From Sphingopyxis macrogoltabida (GTDB taxonomy: Bacteria > Pseudomonadota > Alphaproteobacteria > Sphingomonadales > Sphingomonadaceae), in assembly GCF_001307295.1 (NCBI RefSeq), contig NZ_CP012700.1:3599001-3663000 (forward strand): a stretch of 64,000 nucleotides of DNA, written 5' to 3'. Position 1 is the stretch's first letter, and each line of letters opens with the position of its first letter. Made by a program: the position numbers and the translations under genes. This document shows positions 35,426 to 44,075 of this stretch, piece by piece. A model generated the notes under the pieces. That model ran no database searches. It was not told the origin of the DNA and saw only the letters and a list, made by a program, of their open reading frames with translations.

Positions 35426-35953
35426 TCAGCCGAAACTGACGTCGACGACGCGGCCGTTGCGGTAGCTGCAGCCGAAGCTGCGCGTCTCGCCGCCGAGCCG
35501 CGAAGCGGTGCCGGTGACGTACCAGCCGCCATCGCTCGGTTCGGTGCTGCCGATGCTGTCGACGCGGGCGTCGGCGCCCATTTCGCCCTCGACCGCCCAG
35601 CTGCACGCGTCTGCGGCGCGCGCCTCGGCCTCGCCGCGCCCATAGGCGCCGGGCTGTGCCTCGCCCTGGTTCTCGGGCTCGTAGCGCGGGACTTCGCGAT
35701 AGTCGTCGTCGCGGTAAGGCGGATCGTAACGGTCGTCGCGGCGGTCGGCCTTGTTCTTGCTCGCGGCGCCCGCGATGGCAGCAATAGCGCCAATCACGAA
35801 CAGCCCGCCCAACACTTCGCCGGTGCTGATCCGGTCGCGGTCGCGGTGGCCCCAGCCCCCATGGCGGCTGCGTGCTTCGGCGGGCACGGCGCTGAAGCCG
35901 ACCGAGGTGATAACGACCGCGGCGGCGGCAGCGAGGCTGGTCAATTTACGCAT
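35426..35953 (-). CDS. Secreted protein paralogous to the one at 34686
   Basis: 175 residues from the ATG at 35953; the earlier ATG at 35998 would put a cysteine-rich stretch before the signal peptide. The signal peptide ends PAEARSRHG. DRISTGEVLGGLFVIGAIAAIAGA repeats the glycine-rich helix of the neighbour, then an Arg/Asp/Tyr-rich linker (DDRYDPPYRDDDYREVPRY). A C-terminal domain with a conserved cysteine pair (ADACSWAVEGEMG... FGCSYRNGRVVDVSFG) follows. The shared layout but divergent linker suggests an old duplication. Function unknown. Confidence 0.8.
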   Translation of the reverse strand: MRKLTSLAAAAAVVITSVGFSAVPAEARSRHGGWGHRDRDRISTGEVLGGLFVIGAIAAIAGAASKNKADRRDDRYDPPYRDDDYREVPRYEPENQGEAQPGAYGRGEAEARAADACSWAVEGEMGADARVDSIGSTEPSDGGWYVTGTASRLGGETRSFGCSYRNGRVVDVSFG

Positions 35954-36079
35954 AGCGGGAAACTCCCCACAGCACGGGCAACGACAGTCGGCCCGCAATC
36001 GCCCTCGTCTTTAGGCCCACGATGCTGTCGCGCCGGTGAACCGCCCCGCACGCGCGACAGGCCGACGCGGACAGCAAAA

Positions 36080-36107
36080 GGCCCGCCTTCCTTGCGGAGG
36101 GCGGGCC
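36080..36107 (-). terminator. Rho-independent terminator of the glycine-zipper gene
   Basis: GGCCCGCC/GGCGGGCC arms with a 12-base loop are followed on the minus strand by TTTTGCTG. It is 33 bases past the stop at 36141. Confidence 0.7.
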
Positions 36108-36140
36108 CATAACCGTTAGGTGACCAGACCTTCGGGTATA

Positions 36141-37019
36141 TCAGCAGACGCAGCGCGGCTTGGGCCGGGGTTTCCACTTTTTCTTTGCGACGTAGCGCTT
36201 CCGCACCGGGACATTCTCATAATAGGTGCGGGTCGAGGTCTCGACCGTTTCGGTCACGACCGGCGCGCCGTTGGTGATCACCGTCGTCACCACCACGCCC
36301 GGCGTGTAATAGCCATAAGGCGCGCCATAATAGCCGTAGCCGCCCTGCTGGTAGACGGTGGTGCCGCCCTGATAATAGCCGCCGGGATAGGGGGCGCCCT
36401 GATAATAGCCGCCCTGCGCATAACCGCCGCGGCTGGCCCACCATTCCTCGCATTTCTTGCGGTCGGCCGCATTGCCGATCGCGCCGCCGGCGATCGCGCC
36501 GATCCCGCCGCCGATCAACGTGCCCGCGGTGCGGTCGCCGCGTCCGGCTATGCGGTTGCCGGCGATGCCCCCCACGATGCCGCCGACAACCGCGCCGCCC
36601 ACCGTGCCCCCCCGGCCACAGCGGCGTTCCATATCGGCGTCGTAGCGGCCGTCGTAGCCGCGGCGATCGTCGCCGTCATAATAGGGATCGTAGGGCGGCG
36701 GGGCATAGCTGGTGCCCGCACCCTCGACCGTACCCTCGTAACGGCCGTCATAGCGGCGGCCGTCGGGGGCTTCGTAGGTGCCGTCCCAGGTTCCGGTCCA
36801 GCGCCCTTCGGCGTCATAGGTCCCATTGACCTGCCGATAGTCGCCGCCGCCGCGATAATCCACTTCGCCCGGCACGCGGTCGGGATAGCCGGTGTAGACG
36901 CGCGTATCGGGTGCCGCAGGCATGCCATAGTCGAGCGTCGGGCGCGGATCGCCGGCGAATGCGGGCGCTGCCATCAGCATCGAACCCGCCGCAGCCCCCA
37001 GGATGAAAATGGTGCGCAT
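36141..37019 (-). CDS. Glycine-zipper (2TM-type) secreted surface protein
   Basis: 292 residues. A signal peptide ends AAPAFAGD. A Tyr/Gly/Asp-rich region holds repeats such as GTWDGTYEAPDGRRYDGRY. A central glycine zipper, GGAVVGGIVGGIAGNRIAG then GGGIGAIAGGAIG (residues about 140-180), forms paired hydrophobic helices. A GGYYQG/YGYYGAPYGYY tract and a basic Lys/Arg-rich end closing in CVC follow. It resembles 17-kDa surface antigen/RcnB-like envelope proteins. It is the third secreted low-complexity protein in a row on this strand. Confidence 0.8.
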   Translation of the reverse strand: MRTIFILGAAAGSMLMAAPAFAGDPRPTLDYGMPAAPDTRVYTGYPDRVPGEVDYRGGGDYRQVNGTYDAEGRWTGTWDGTYEAPDGRRYDGRYEGTVEGAGTSYAPPPYDPYYDGDDRRGYDGRYDADMERRCGRGGTVGGAVVGGIVGGIAGNRIAGRGDRTAGTLIGGGIGAIAGGAIGNAADRKKCEEWWASRGGYAQGGYYQGAPYPGGYYQGGTTVYQQGGYGYYGAPYGYYTPGVVVTTVITNGAPVVTETVETSTRTYYENVPVRKRYVAKKKWKPRPKPRCVC

Positions 37020-37070
37020 GCTAAACTCCCTGCTTCCGTCGGTCGCGCCGGCGCGGCGACAACCAATTGG

Positions 37071-37127
37071 TTAACAGCTTGTTAGCAAAAATGGCCGGGA
37101 CGGGCGAATCCGTTAACCCTGACTTAT
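37071..37127 (-). promoter_or_regulatory. Two CtrA-like half-site pairs upstream of the glycine-zipper gene
   Basis: TTAA-N7-TTAG at 37071-37085 and TTAA-N7-TTAT at 37113-37127 each match the CtrA consensus TTAA-N7-TTAA except one base. They lie 52 and 94 bases before the start at 37019. The rest of the gene-free stretch 37020-37441 holds the repeat at 37283 and nothing else I can name. Confidence 0.35.
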
Positions 37128-37282
37128 CTGTCCCGATTTGGGGCGGATTCACCGATGACGGGCCTTGCGCAATGGCACGATAGAAGCGGCAAGGTCGAGA
37201 CTAGGAGCCACCGTTCCGAACTGCCGAAAACGAGCGACGAAGGAAATATCCGGTCTCGGCCGTTTGCTGCCATTTGTTTCCT

Positions 37283-37385
37283 CGTCACCCTGAACTTGTT
37301 TCAGGGCCCATGACCTGCCGTTTCCTTCGGCGCAGCGCTAGCCGAGAGTGCTGGCCATGGATGCTGAAACAAGTTCAGCATGACG
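37283..37385. repeat. REPIN-like palindromic element, type III
   Basis: Imperfect inverted arms at 37283-37312 and 37356-37385 start CGTCACCCTGAACTTGTTTC and end CAGCATGACG. The inner hairpin is CCCTGAA-N5-TTCAGGG, different in sequence from types I and II but placed in the same way. The spacer is 43 bases. Confidence 0.8.
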
Positions 37386-37441
37386 AACTTTATAGGCAGC
37401 TCACCACTCCAATGCCGACATTGCCGTGGGTCGATTGACGG

Positions 37442-37936
37442 TCAGACCTTCGGGGCCAGCGCCGCTGCGATGCGCGCGACGAGCGCCTCGGCGCCCGACT
37501 GGTCGTCGGCGGTGAAGCGGCCGGGAATCGGGCTGTCGAGGTCGAGCACCCCGACCAGCCGGTCGCGCGCGACGATCGGCACGACCAGCTCGCTGCGACT
37601 CGCGGCGTCGCACGCGATATGGCCGGGGAAGGCATGGACGTCGTCGACGCGCTGTGTGGCGCGCAGCCGGGCCGCGGCGCCGCACACGCCCTTGTCGAGC
37701 GGGATGCGGATGCACGCCGCCTTGCCCTGAAACGGCCCGAGGACGAGTTCCTGTCCGTCGAAGCGATAGAAGCCCGCCCAGTTGAGATCGGGGATCGCCT
37801 GCCAGATCAGCGCCGCGATATTCGCCATGTTGGCGATGGTGTCGGGCTCGCCCGCGACCAGCGCCTCGGCGGCGTCGGCCGCCTCGGCCCAGCGCGCGTC
37901 GGCCTCGGTCGCGGTGAAGGAAAGGGCATAGGACAT
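37442..37936 (-). CDS. msrC: GAF-domain free methionine-(R)-sulfoxide reductase (fRMsr)
   Basis: 164 residues from the ATG at 37936; upstream residues are unlike the family. The GAF domain contains NWAGFYRFDGQELVLGPFQG. The three redox cysteines of fRMsr are at positions 75 (GKAACIRIP), 85 (DKGVCGAAA) and 109 (GHIACDAASRSELVVP). The enzyme reduces free methionine-R-sulfoxide with thioredoxin. The length fits. It lies 17 bases beyond the stop of the EEP gene and may be cotranscribed with it. Confidence 0.9.
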   Translation of the reverse strand: MSYALSFTATEADARWAEAADAAEALVAGEPDTIANMANIAALIWQAIPDLNWAGFYRFDGQELVLGPFQGKAACIRIPLDKGVCGAAARLRATQRVDDVHAFPGHIACDAASRSELVVPIVARDRLVGVLDLDSPIPGRFTADDQSGAEALVARIAAALAPKV

Positions 37937-37952
37937 CGGCGGTTCTTTCCGG

Positions 37953-39092
37953 TCAAGCGGCGCAGCGGGGGACGGCGACCGGCAGTGCCAGCGCATTGCC
38001 GCGCCAGCTCAACCGGAAGACGATATATTGGGCGTCATGGTCCGAAAGGCGAGGACCATTTTTGCCGTCGAACAAGGTCGCGACCGCCAGCGGTTCGATA
38101 CGAAGCGCGTCGGAACTGCGAAAGCCGAGGAGGTCGTAAGCATCGATCCACGCTTTTGCGTCGGTCATCGGCGCCGCGCGCGCGCGCAGGCCCGACCCCT
38201 TGGCGGCAAGCCGGAATGCCGGGTCGTTCGCGAAGCGGCCGATCCGGTCCCCGGCGCGATAATTGTTGAAATCGCCCGCGGCGATCATCGCACCGTCGCC
38301 GCCGAGCGCGTGCAGCAGCGCGTCATTCTCGCGCGTCTGCATTGCATGCGCGGCTTCGGCGCGCGCGATGCTCACCCCCGATGGCTCGCGCGAATTGCGG
38401 TGGGTGTTGAAGATGGTCAGCGGGGCGGGCGCACCGGGGACCGCGAGATGGACGATCATGCCGCCCTTGTTGGACAGGCAGTCGTAGCCGGCGCAGCTAT
38501 CGGCGTAAAAGGCATCGCTGGCATAAGCGGGCAGCGGCCGCTCGCGCGTCCCCTCGAGAAATGGCAGGTCGGTCGCGATATAGAGGCCGCTGTCGAGCCA
38601 TTTGCCGATGCCCTCGCCTTTCCACCACCGGCCGCCTTCGGCATGTCCCGCAGGCGGTATGGGAATCGGCATATGGCGCGGTCGATCGACCGCCGGACCG
38701 GGAAGGATCGAGCGATAGTCCGCGACGCCGCCGATTCGCGAAGCCGCGGGGATAAAAGCCTTGTGCAGGATCAATATGTCGGGGCCGAGCCCCGCCGCCC
38801 GCCGCTTCGCGATCCAGTCGGCGATGCGGGCCAGCTTGGGATCGCGCCCGCTGCGGATCGGCCAGGGCAGACCCTCGACGTTCCAGAGCAGCACGCTGAG
38901 CCGCACCGCCTTCCGCCCGTCGGCGAGCGTTTCGACCGGCGGCTGCCTGGCGGGTTCATAGCAGTCGGCGCGCCGCTCGACACGCGCGAGCTTGCCGTTC
39001 GGCAGCACGGCCCACACCGCAACCGTCAGCCCGAGCAGGGCGACCGCGGCGATGGCGAGCCAGCGCGCTATTCTACGTCGAGGCCAGTCCAT
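37953..39092 (-). CDS. Endonuclease/exonuclease/phosphatase-fold protein with altered active site
   Basis: 379 residues with an N-terminal membrane anchor (residues 10-30). EEP landmarks: LLWNVEGLP (Asn71), FNTHRNSR, AAGDFNNYRAG and SDHDAQYIVF with the Asp-His pair. The segment that normally reads LQE, giving the Mg-binding Glu, is LILHKAF (His110-Lys111), so that ligand is missing. It may be a weakened nuclease or phosphatase, or a binding protein. It overlaps the end of the prolyl oligopeptidase gene by 25 bases. Confidence 0.82.
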   Translation of the reverse strand: MDWPRRRIARWLAIAAVALLGLTVAVWAVLPNGKLARVERRADCYEPARQPPVETLADGRKAVRLSVLLWNVEGLPWPIRSGRDPKLARIADWIAKRRAAGLGPDILILHKAFIPAASRIGGVADYRSILPGPAVDRPRHMPIPIPPAGHAEGGRWWKGEGIGKWLDSGLYIATDLPFLEGTRERPLPAYASDAFYADSCAGYDCLSNKGGMIVHLAVPGAPAPLTIFNTHRNSREPSGVSIARAEAAHAMQTRENDALLHALGGDGAMIAAGDFNNYRAGDRIGRFANDPAFRLAAKGSGLRARAAPMTDAKAWIDAYDLLGFRSSDALRIEPLAVATLFDGKNGPRLSDHDAQYIVFRLSWRGNALALPVAVPRCAA

Positions 39093-41221
39093 CGGGCGGC
39101 AAAGGCATATTTGTCGGCGGCTTCGGCGATGATCTTGTCGGTCGGCTTGCCCGACCCGTGACCGGCGCGCGTTTCGATGCGGATGAGGTGCGGCTTGCCG
39201 CCCGCCCGCGCATGCTGGAGCGCGGCGGCATATTTGAAGCTGTGTCCCGGCACGACGCGATCGTCGGTGTCGGCGGTGGTCACGAGCACCGCCGGATAGA
39301 CCTTGCCGTCGCGGATATTATGATAGGGCGAATAGGCGAGGAGGTTGCGGAAGTCGGCCTCCTTCGACGGAAAACCATAATCGTCGGTCCAGTAGCGCCC
39401 GGCGGTGAAGCGGTCGAAGCGCAGCATGTCCATCACCCCGACGGCGGGAAGCGCGGCGGCGAACAGGTCGGGACGCTGGTTGGTCACCGCAGCGACGAGC
39501 AGGCCGCCGTTCGACCCGCCCTCGATCGCCAGCTGTCCCTTGCCGGTAATCCCCTCGGCGATCAGATATTCGCCCGCGGCGACGAAATCGTCGAAGACAT
39601 TCTGTTTCTTGTCGAGCCGCCCGGCATCGTGCCACGCCTTGCCATATTCGCCGCCGCCGCGCAGGTTGGCGATCGCGAGCACCCCGCCCTTGTCGACCCA
39701 CGCGAGCCGGGTGGGCGAAAAGGCCGGGGTCATCGACACGTTGAAGCCGCCGTAGCCATAGAGAATGGTCGGCGATCCCTTGGTCCGGTCGAGGCCCTTC
39801 TTCATCACGAGGAACATCGGCACCTCGGTTCCGTCCTTCGAGGTGTAGAAGCGCTGCTCGACGGTGAAATCGGCGGGTTTGAAGGTCAGCTTCGGCTCGG
39901 CGAAAATCTCGGTCAGTCCCGTCACCGTGTCGAGCCGGTAGATTGTCGTCGGCCGCGCGTAGCTGGAAAAGGCGTAGAAGGTTTCGGCGTCGGTCGACTT
40001 GCCGCCAAAGCCCGACGCCGACCCGATGTCGGCAAGGTTGATGTTCGCAACCCGCCGGCCGTCGAGCGCGACCATCCGCGCCTCCGATTTGGCGTCGCCG
40101 AGATAAGAGAGGATAATGCGGTCGCCGACGCGCGAAGCACCGACGAGCGTGCCCTCCTCTTCGCCGACGAGTTCGGTCAGCACGCCGGGCTGGCGGATGT
40201 CCATCGACACGAGCCGCTGGCGCGGCGCTCCCTTGTTCGTGAGGAAGGTGAAACGCGTGCCGCTGTTGGTCACATATTCCCAATTATTTTCGTAATCGCC
40301 GACCAGCAGCTTCGGTTTCGCGCCCGCCTTGCCCGTCCGGTACAGCGTCAGGCTGTAACGTTCGTCGGTACCCGTCGAACCCGTCACCAGCAGATATTTG
40401 CCGTCGTCGGAGACCACCGCCCGGTTGCTCAGCTCCGGCTGGCCGGGCGTCGCGTGGATCAGCCGGTCGGCGTCCTGCGGCGTGCCGAGACGGTGGAAAT
40501 AGACCGCGTGATTTTCGTTGAGCGACTGGAAGGCTTCGCCCGCTTTCGGGGCGGGAAAGCGCGAATAGTAAAAGCCGCTGCCATCCTTCGCCCAGTCGAG
40601 CGCCGAAAATTTCACCCAGCGGATCTCGTCGGGCAGGTCCTGCCCGGTCGCGACATCCTTGACCCGCACGATGCGCCAGTCGGTGCCGCCGTCCTGCACC
40701 GAATAAAGCAGGTGCCGGCCGTCTTCCGAAGGCACCCATTCTGCGAGCGCCGTCGCGCCGTCCTTTGCCCAGCCATTGGGGTCGATCAGCTCCCTGCCCT
40801 CGCCCTTCAGCCCTTCGCGGACGTAAAGCACCGATTGCGGCTGCAGCCCGTCGTTGCGGGTGTAGAAATAGCGTGTGCCGGCACGCCTCGGCAGGCCGAA
40901 GCGTTCGTAATTATAGAGTTCGGTCATCCGCCTCGCGAACGCATCGCGGCCGGGCAGCGTGCCCAGATAGGCGTCGGTCACCCTGTTCTGCGCCGCCACC
41001 CACGCCGCGACCTTCGGGTTGACGCGGACGTCGTCCTCCAGCCAGCGATAGGGATCGGCGACATCGACGCCGAACTGCGGGTCGACGATATTGTCGCGCG
41101 CGGTATCGGGATAGGCCAGCGCCGGCGCGGACGCCGCCATGTCGCCCGCCGCCTCTGCCGTCACGGGAGTCATCATCAGCGCGGCCAGCGCCAGCGGTGC
41201 CGAGACGGGTCTGCGGGACAT
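39068..41221 (-). CDS. Exported prolyl oligopeptidase (S9A)
   Basis: 717 residues: a signal peptide (ending TAEAAGD), then the family opening DPYRWLEDD. A seven-bladed propeller occupies about residues 100-430, and the alpha/beta-hydrolase C-terminal domain begins near ILYGYGGFNVSMTP. Catalytic motifs: GGSNGGLLVAA for the serine, DTDDRVVPGHSFKY for the Asp, and AGHGSGKP for the His. It cleaves short proline-containing peptides, here probably in the periplasm. It overlaps and precedes the EEP gene. Confidence 0.95.
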   Translation of the reverse strand: MSRRPVSAPLALAALMMTPVTAEAAGDMAASAPALAYPDTARDNIVDPQFGVDVADPYRWLEDDVRVNPKVAAWVAAQNRVTDAYLGTLPGRDAFARRMTELYNYERFGLPRRAGTRYFYTRNDGLQPQSVLYVREGLKGEGRELIDPNGWAKDGATALAEWVPSEDGRHLLYSVQDGGTDWRIVRVKDVATGQDLPDEIRWVKFSALDWAKDGSGFYYSRFPAPKAGEAFQSLNENHAVYFHRLGTPQDADRLIHATPGQPELSNRAVVSDDGKYLLVTGSTGTDERYSLTLYRTGKAGAKPKLLVGDYENNWEYVTNSGTRFTFLTNKGAPRQRLVSMDIRQPGVLTELVGEEEGTLVGASRVGDRIILSYLGDAKSEARMVALDGRRVANINLADIGSASGFGGKSTDAETFYAFSSYARPTTIYRLDTVTGLTEIFAEPKLTFKPADFTVEQRFYTSKDGTEVPMFLVMKKGLDRTKGSPTILYGYGGFNVSMTPAFSPTRLAWVDKGGVLAIANLRGGGEYGKAWHDAGRLDKKQNVFDDFVAAGEYLIAEGITGKGQLAIEGGSNGGLLVAAVTNQRPDLFAAALPAVGVMDMLRFDRFTAGRYWTDDYGFPSKEADFRNLLAYSPYHNIRDGKVYPAVLVTTADTDDRVVPGHSFKYAAALQHARAGGKPHLIRIETRAGHGSGKPTDKIIAEAADKYAFAARWTGLDVE

Positions 41222-41317
41222 GGCAAGGCGATCCTCATTCTTCGGGTCATGGTCGGGAGCTCAATGTAAGGACGGACAAGGCGGCGGCAAGGGGATTTGC
41301 GCCGCAGGCGGGCAGGA

Positions 41318-42979
41318 TCATGCGGGTTCGAGCGTGCCCTGATAGGCGACGATCAAGCCAATCATGGGCAGCGAAATCTCGACATGAAAACGGAATTTCC
41401 CGTCGCTTTCGCTCTCGAAGCTCGTCCCGCGGGGGAGCAGGAAGCGCGGCATCGGGATGCCGAATGCCGACCAGCGGCGCGGCACCAGATACAGCCGGCC
41501 GTGCTCGGCGACGAGCGCCATGGCGAAGGCCAGCGGCCCGAAACGCTCGACCAGCAAATAGGCGTTGCGACCGGTGCCGGCGGACTGGAGCGAAGCGAAG
41601 CTGCGGCCCCCGAAGTCGCGCGTCCAGCGCTCGGCATCGCCTTCGGGTGTGAAGCGGACGGCGACGGGCACGCGCGTCGCGGCCTCGGGAAAGCCGAAGA
41701 GCGCCGCGACGAGGCGCGCGAGCGGCCCCCGCCCGCGGCGAACCTCGGCCTCGCCGCGCCATTCGCGTGCCTCGTGCCTGTCGTGCAACGCCTGCACCCG
41801 CGGCGGCAGCCCGTCGAACGCCGAACCGAGCAGGTGGCGGTAAAGCGGCGCACCGGAATCGTCGCTGCGAAAGCCGCTGTGGATCGACCGGCCGGCAAAC
41901 AGATTGTCATAGTCGGCCAGATCGAGCGCCCCGACGCTCGACCGCGCACCCGCCGCCGGCCGCTCGCCGGCGAGCAGCTTGCGGACGATCGCCTCGATCG
42001 CCATCGACGGAATGTAAGGGCCATCGTCGCCTTCGGCCAACAGATGCCAGCTCCGCTCGACCGCCTTGCCGTCGGCGACGCCGCGGGCGCGGATGAACAT
42101 GCCGCCGCGATGCTCGCCGAATTTCATCCAGTTGAGGATGGTGTAGAAGAGGCGCGAGAAGGGCAGCAGCGACGGCAGGCGGAACCGCGCCCGCGCCTTG
42201 GCCAGCAGGTTGAGGATGCGGTGCAAAATCTCGGGCACCGGCCCCGCGCCCATCCAGATGTCGGCGATAGCCGGATAGGCGCTCGGCAGGACGAGCAGGT
42301 CGGGCACGTCGACCAGCGAGAAATGGATGTTCCTGAGCGGCAGGCGCCCGGGCACCGCGACGGTGAAGCGCAGGCTTTCGGCAAGCCCGATGCCATGGGT
42401 ATCCCGGCCGCCGCGCCGCAGCCTCACCGGTGCGCCGGCATAGCCAACGACGGCGCGCATGACGTTGAGCCCGATGCCGGCGAAGGGCGACGGGGCGATA
42501 CCGCCGTCGACACTGCGGATGTCCATCGTCTTCGCCATTTCGGCGAGCACGGCCGCGGTCAGCGCCGGAAAGCTGCTGACCCCCGACAGGACGAACACCC
42601 CCGCCGCCTGCGCCGCCGCATCGAAACGGTCGATGCCGAAAACGAAATCGGCGGCATCGGCGAAATCGAGATAATCGACACCCGCCGCGATGCACGCCTC
42701 GACGACGCCGTAACGATCGGCGCCATAATCCTGGAACGGCCCCGATGCGTCGACGACCAGGTCGGGTTTGCGAATCACGAGGGCCTCGTCGATCGCGCGC
42801 CGGTCGAGCTGGCAGGGTATCGCGCGCGGGTGGCCGCGATAGCGGGCGCAAAAATCTTTGGCGCGCGCGAGGTCGCGGCCGCAGATCAGCAGTTCGATAT
42901 CGGAGCGGTCGGACAATAGCTCGGTCAGCCGCCCGCCGAAAACGCCATAGCCGCCGAGAATCAGGATTTTCATCGTCAC
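41318..42979 (-). CDS. Saccharopine dehydrogenase-like NADP-binding domain fused to DUF4166
   Basis: 553 residues. An N-terminal Rossmann domain (ILILGGYGVFGGRLTELL, then DLVVDASGPFQDYGADRYGV) continues to about residue 360. A C-terminal DUF4166 domain follows (LYRHLLGSAFDGLPPRVQALHD ... VPVAVRFTPEGDAERWTRDFGG). The reaction is unknown; such fusions are seen in proteobacteria and actinobacteria. Its ATG overlaps the DCC stop (ATGA), and DUF4166 recurs as a separate protein two genes upstream. The last gene of the GbsR operon. Confidence 0.85.
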   Translation of the reverse strand: MTMKILILGGYGVFGGRLTELLSDRSDIELLICGRDLARAKDFCARYRGHPRAIPCQLDRRAIDEALVIRKPDLVVDASGPFQDYGADRYGVVEACIAAGVDYLDFADAADFVFGIDRFDAAAQAAGVFVLSGVSSFPALTAAVLAEMAKTMDIRSVDGGIAPSPFAGIGLNVMRAVVGYAGAPVRLRRGGRDTHGIGLAESLRFTVAVPGRLPLRNIHFSLVDVPDLLVLPSAYPAIADIWMGAGPVPEILHRILNLLAKARARFRLPSLLPFSRLFYTILNWMKFGEHRGGMFIRARGVADGKAVERSWHLLAEGDDGPYIPSMAIEAIVRKLLAGERPAAGARSSVGALDLADYDNLFAGRSIHSGFRSDDSGAPLYRHLLGSAFDGLPPRVQALHDRHEAREWRGEAEVRRGRGPLARLVAALFGFPEAATRVPVAVRFTPEGDAERWTRDFGGRSFASLQSAGTGRNAYLLVERFGPLAFAMALVAEHGRLYLVPRRWSAFGIPMPRFLLPRGTSFESESDGKFRFHVEISLPMIGLIVAYQGTLEPA

Positions 42980-43395
42980 AATATGCGGTTCCTATATTCG
43001 GGCGGCGCGACCCAGCAGCTATCGCGCCGGCCGAACAGGCGATAGCGATGGCGCGCGACCCAGCGATATACGCCATCGCGGATTCTCGCCGGAACGAGGC
43101 GCAGCACCCCGGCCAGCCGCCACGGAAAGCCGAGCTGCTCGTAGATGAAAAGTACGGCATCGCTGTCGCGCCGGACGCGCGCGCCATCGACGACGAGCAG
43201 GCTGACCGGATCGGCGGGATCGATGCCATGGCGGCGGCAGATTTCGGCACCGATGCCGGTCTGCACCGACGCCAGCCGGAAACGCGCGGCGCGGTCGCGG
43301 CGCAGGACGAGGCGGGCATTGGCGCAGCAGAGGACGCATTCGGCATCGAACAGGATGACGGGCCCCTGCGGCGCGGGATCCTCGGGCTCAACCAT
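42976..43395 (-). CDS. DCC-family thiol-disulfide oxidoreductase-like protein (DUF393)
   Basis: 139 residues from the ATG at 43395; an ATG at 43410 is possible and neither has a strong ribosome site. FDAECVLCCANARLVLRRD is the DCC signature (DxxCxxC) at the start of a thioredoxin-like fold, and LLVVDGARVRRDSDAVLFIYEQLG follows. Members are predicted redox proteins. The start lies 8 bases inside the DUF4166 gene and the stop overlaps the next ATG, so expression is coupled on both sides. Confidence 0.85.
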   Translation of the reverse strand: MVEPEDPAPQGPVILFDAECVLCCANARLVLRRDRAARFRLASVQTGIGAEICRRHGIDPADPVSLLVVDGARVRRDSDAVLFIYEQLGFPWRLAGVLRLVPARIRDGVYRWVARHRYRLFGRRDSCWVAPPEYRNRIL

Positions 43396-44065
43396 CGCGG
43401 AACAACCCATGCTGGTTCACCAGTTCGCCGAAGCGGCGATGCACGACCGTGAGGTCGAAGGCGAAGCGGCCGCTGCCGAGATGCTGATGCGTCACGACGG
43501 TCGTCCCGGGCGCCAGCCATGACGGAAAGCGCAGCCGCAGCCGCCCCGCCTGCCAGAAATAATGGTCGGAGGTGAAGACCAGCGCATCGCCTTCGGCCTG
43601 CACCGTCAGCGCCATGCCGAAGCCGCCGCCGATATGTTCCTCGAGCCCCGTCGGCCCCGCGAAGCGCTTGGCGCTGTGGATCACCTGCGGGTTGCCGCGC
43701 CTGCGGCCATAGAGGCGCGTCCATATCTGTCCGCCGCTCGCGCGGTCCTCGCTCACCACCACCGCTGCCGGCGCCGGGCCGCTGGCGGCCGTCGGCAGCG
43801 GCGCGCCGATCAGCCGGCAGAGCTGCGCGAGCAGCCAGCCCGCCCCAGACAACCGCGTCCAGACGATCTCTCCGCTGTAGGTCGCGGTCGCCCGCCCGGC
43901 GAGGCGCTTGGAAAAGCGGCGGCGCACGTCGGCGGGCAGCGCGTCCCACGCGTCGGCGGCGACCAGCCGGCGGAAGCGGTCGTGATGCGGCGCGGCTTCG
44001 CCAACGGGCGCCGGAACGGCGACGGCTGCCGGCGTCTCGCCTCGCTCGATCGTCCGCCCGTGCAT
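43388..44065 (-). CDS. Stand-alone DUF4166 protein
   Basis: 225 residues. DAWDALPADVRRRFSKRLAGR opens the domain, RLIGAPLP and RLYGRRRGNPQVIHSAKRF lie in the middle, and FDLTVVHRRFGELVNQHGLF closes it. It is homologous in layout to the C-terminal domain of the fusion protein at 41318. No catalytic residues are known for DUF4166. It starts 10 bases after the regulator stop. The pairing of a free and a fused copy in one operon suggests a complex or successive steps. Confidence 0.82.
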   Translation of the reverse strand: MHGRTIERGETPAAVAVPAPVGEAAPHHDRFRRLVAADAWDALPADVRRRFSKRLAGRATATYSGEIVWTRLSGAGWLLAQLCRLIGAPLPTAASGPAPAAVVVSEDRASGGQIWTRLYGRRRGNPQVIHSAKRFAGPTGLEEHIGGGFGMALTVQAEGDALVFTSDHYFWQAGRLRLRFPSWLAPGTTVVTHQHLGSGRFAFDLTVVHRRFGELVNQHGLFRDG

Positions 44066-44075
44066 CGCCCTTCTC

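Noticed and set aside
39158..41269. Long plus-strand open frame of 703 codons
   Set aside because: It is antisense to the prolyl oligopeptidase, which has complete catalytic motifs.
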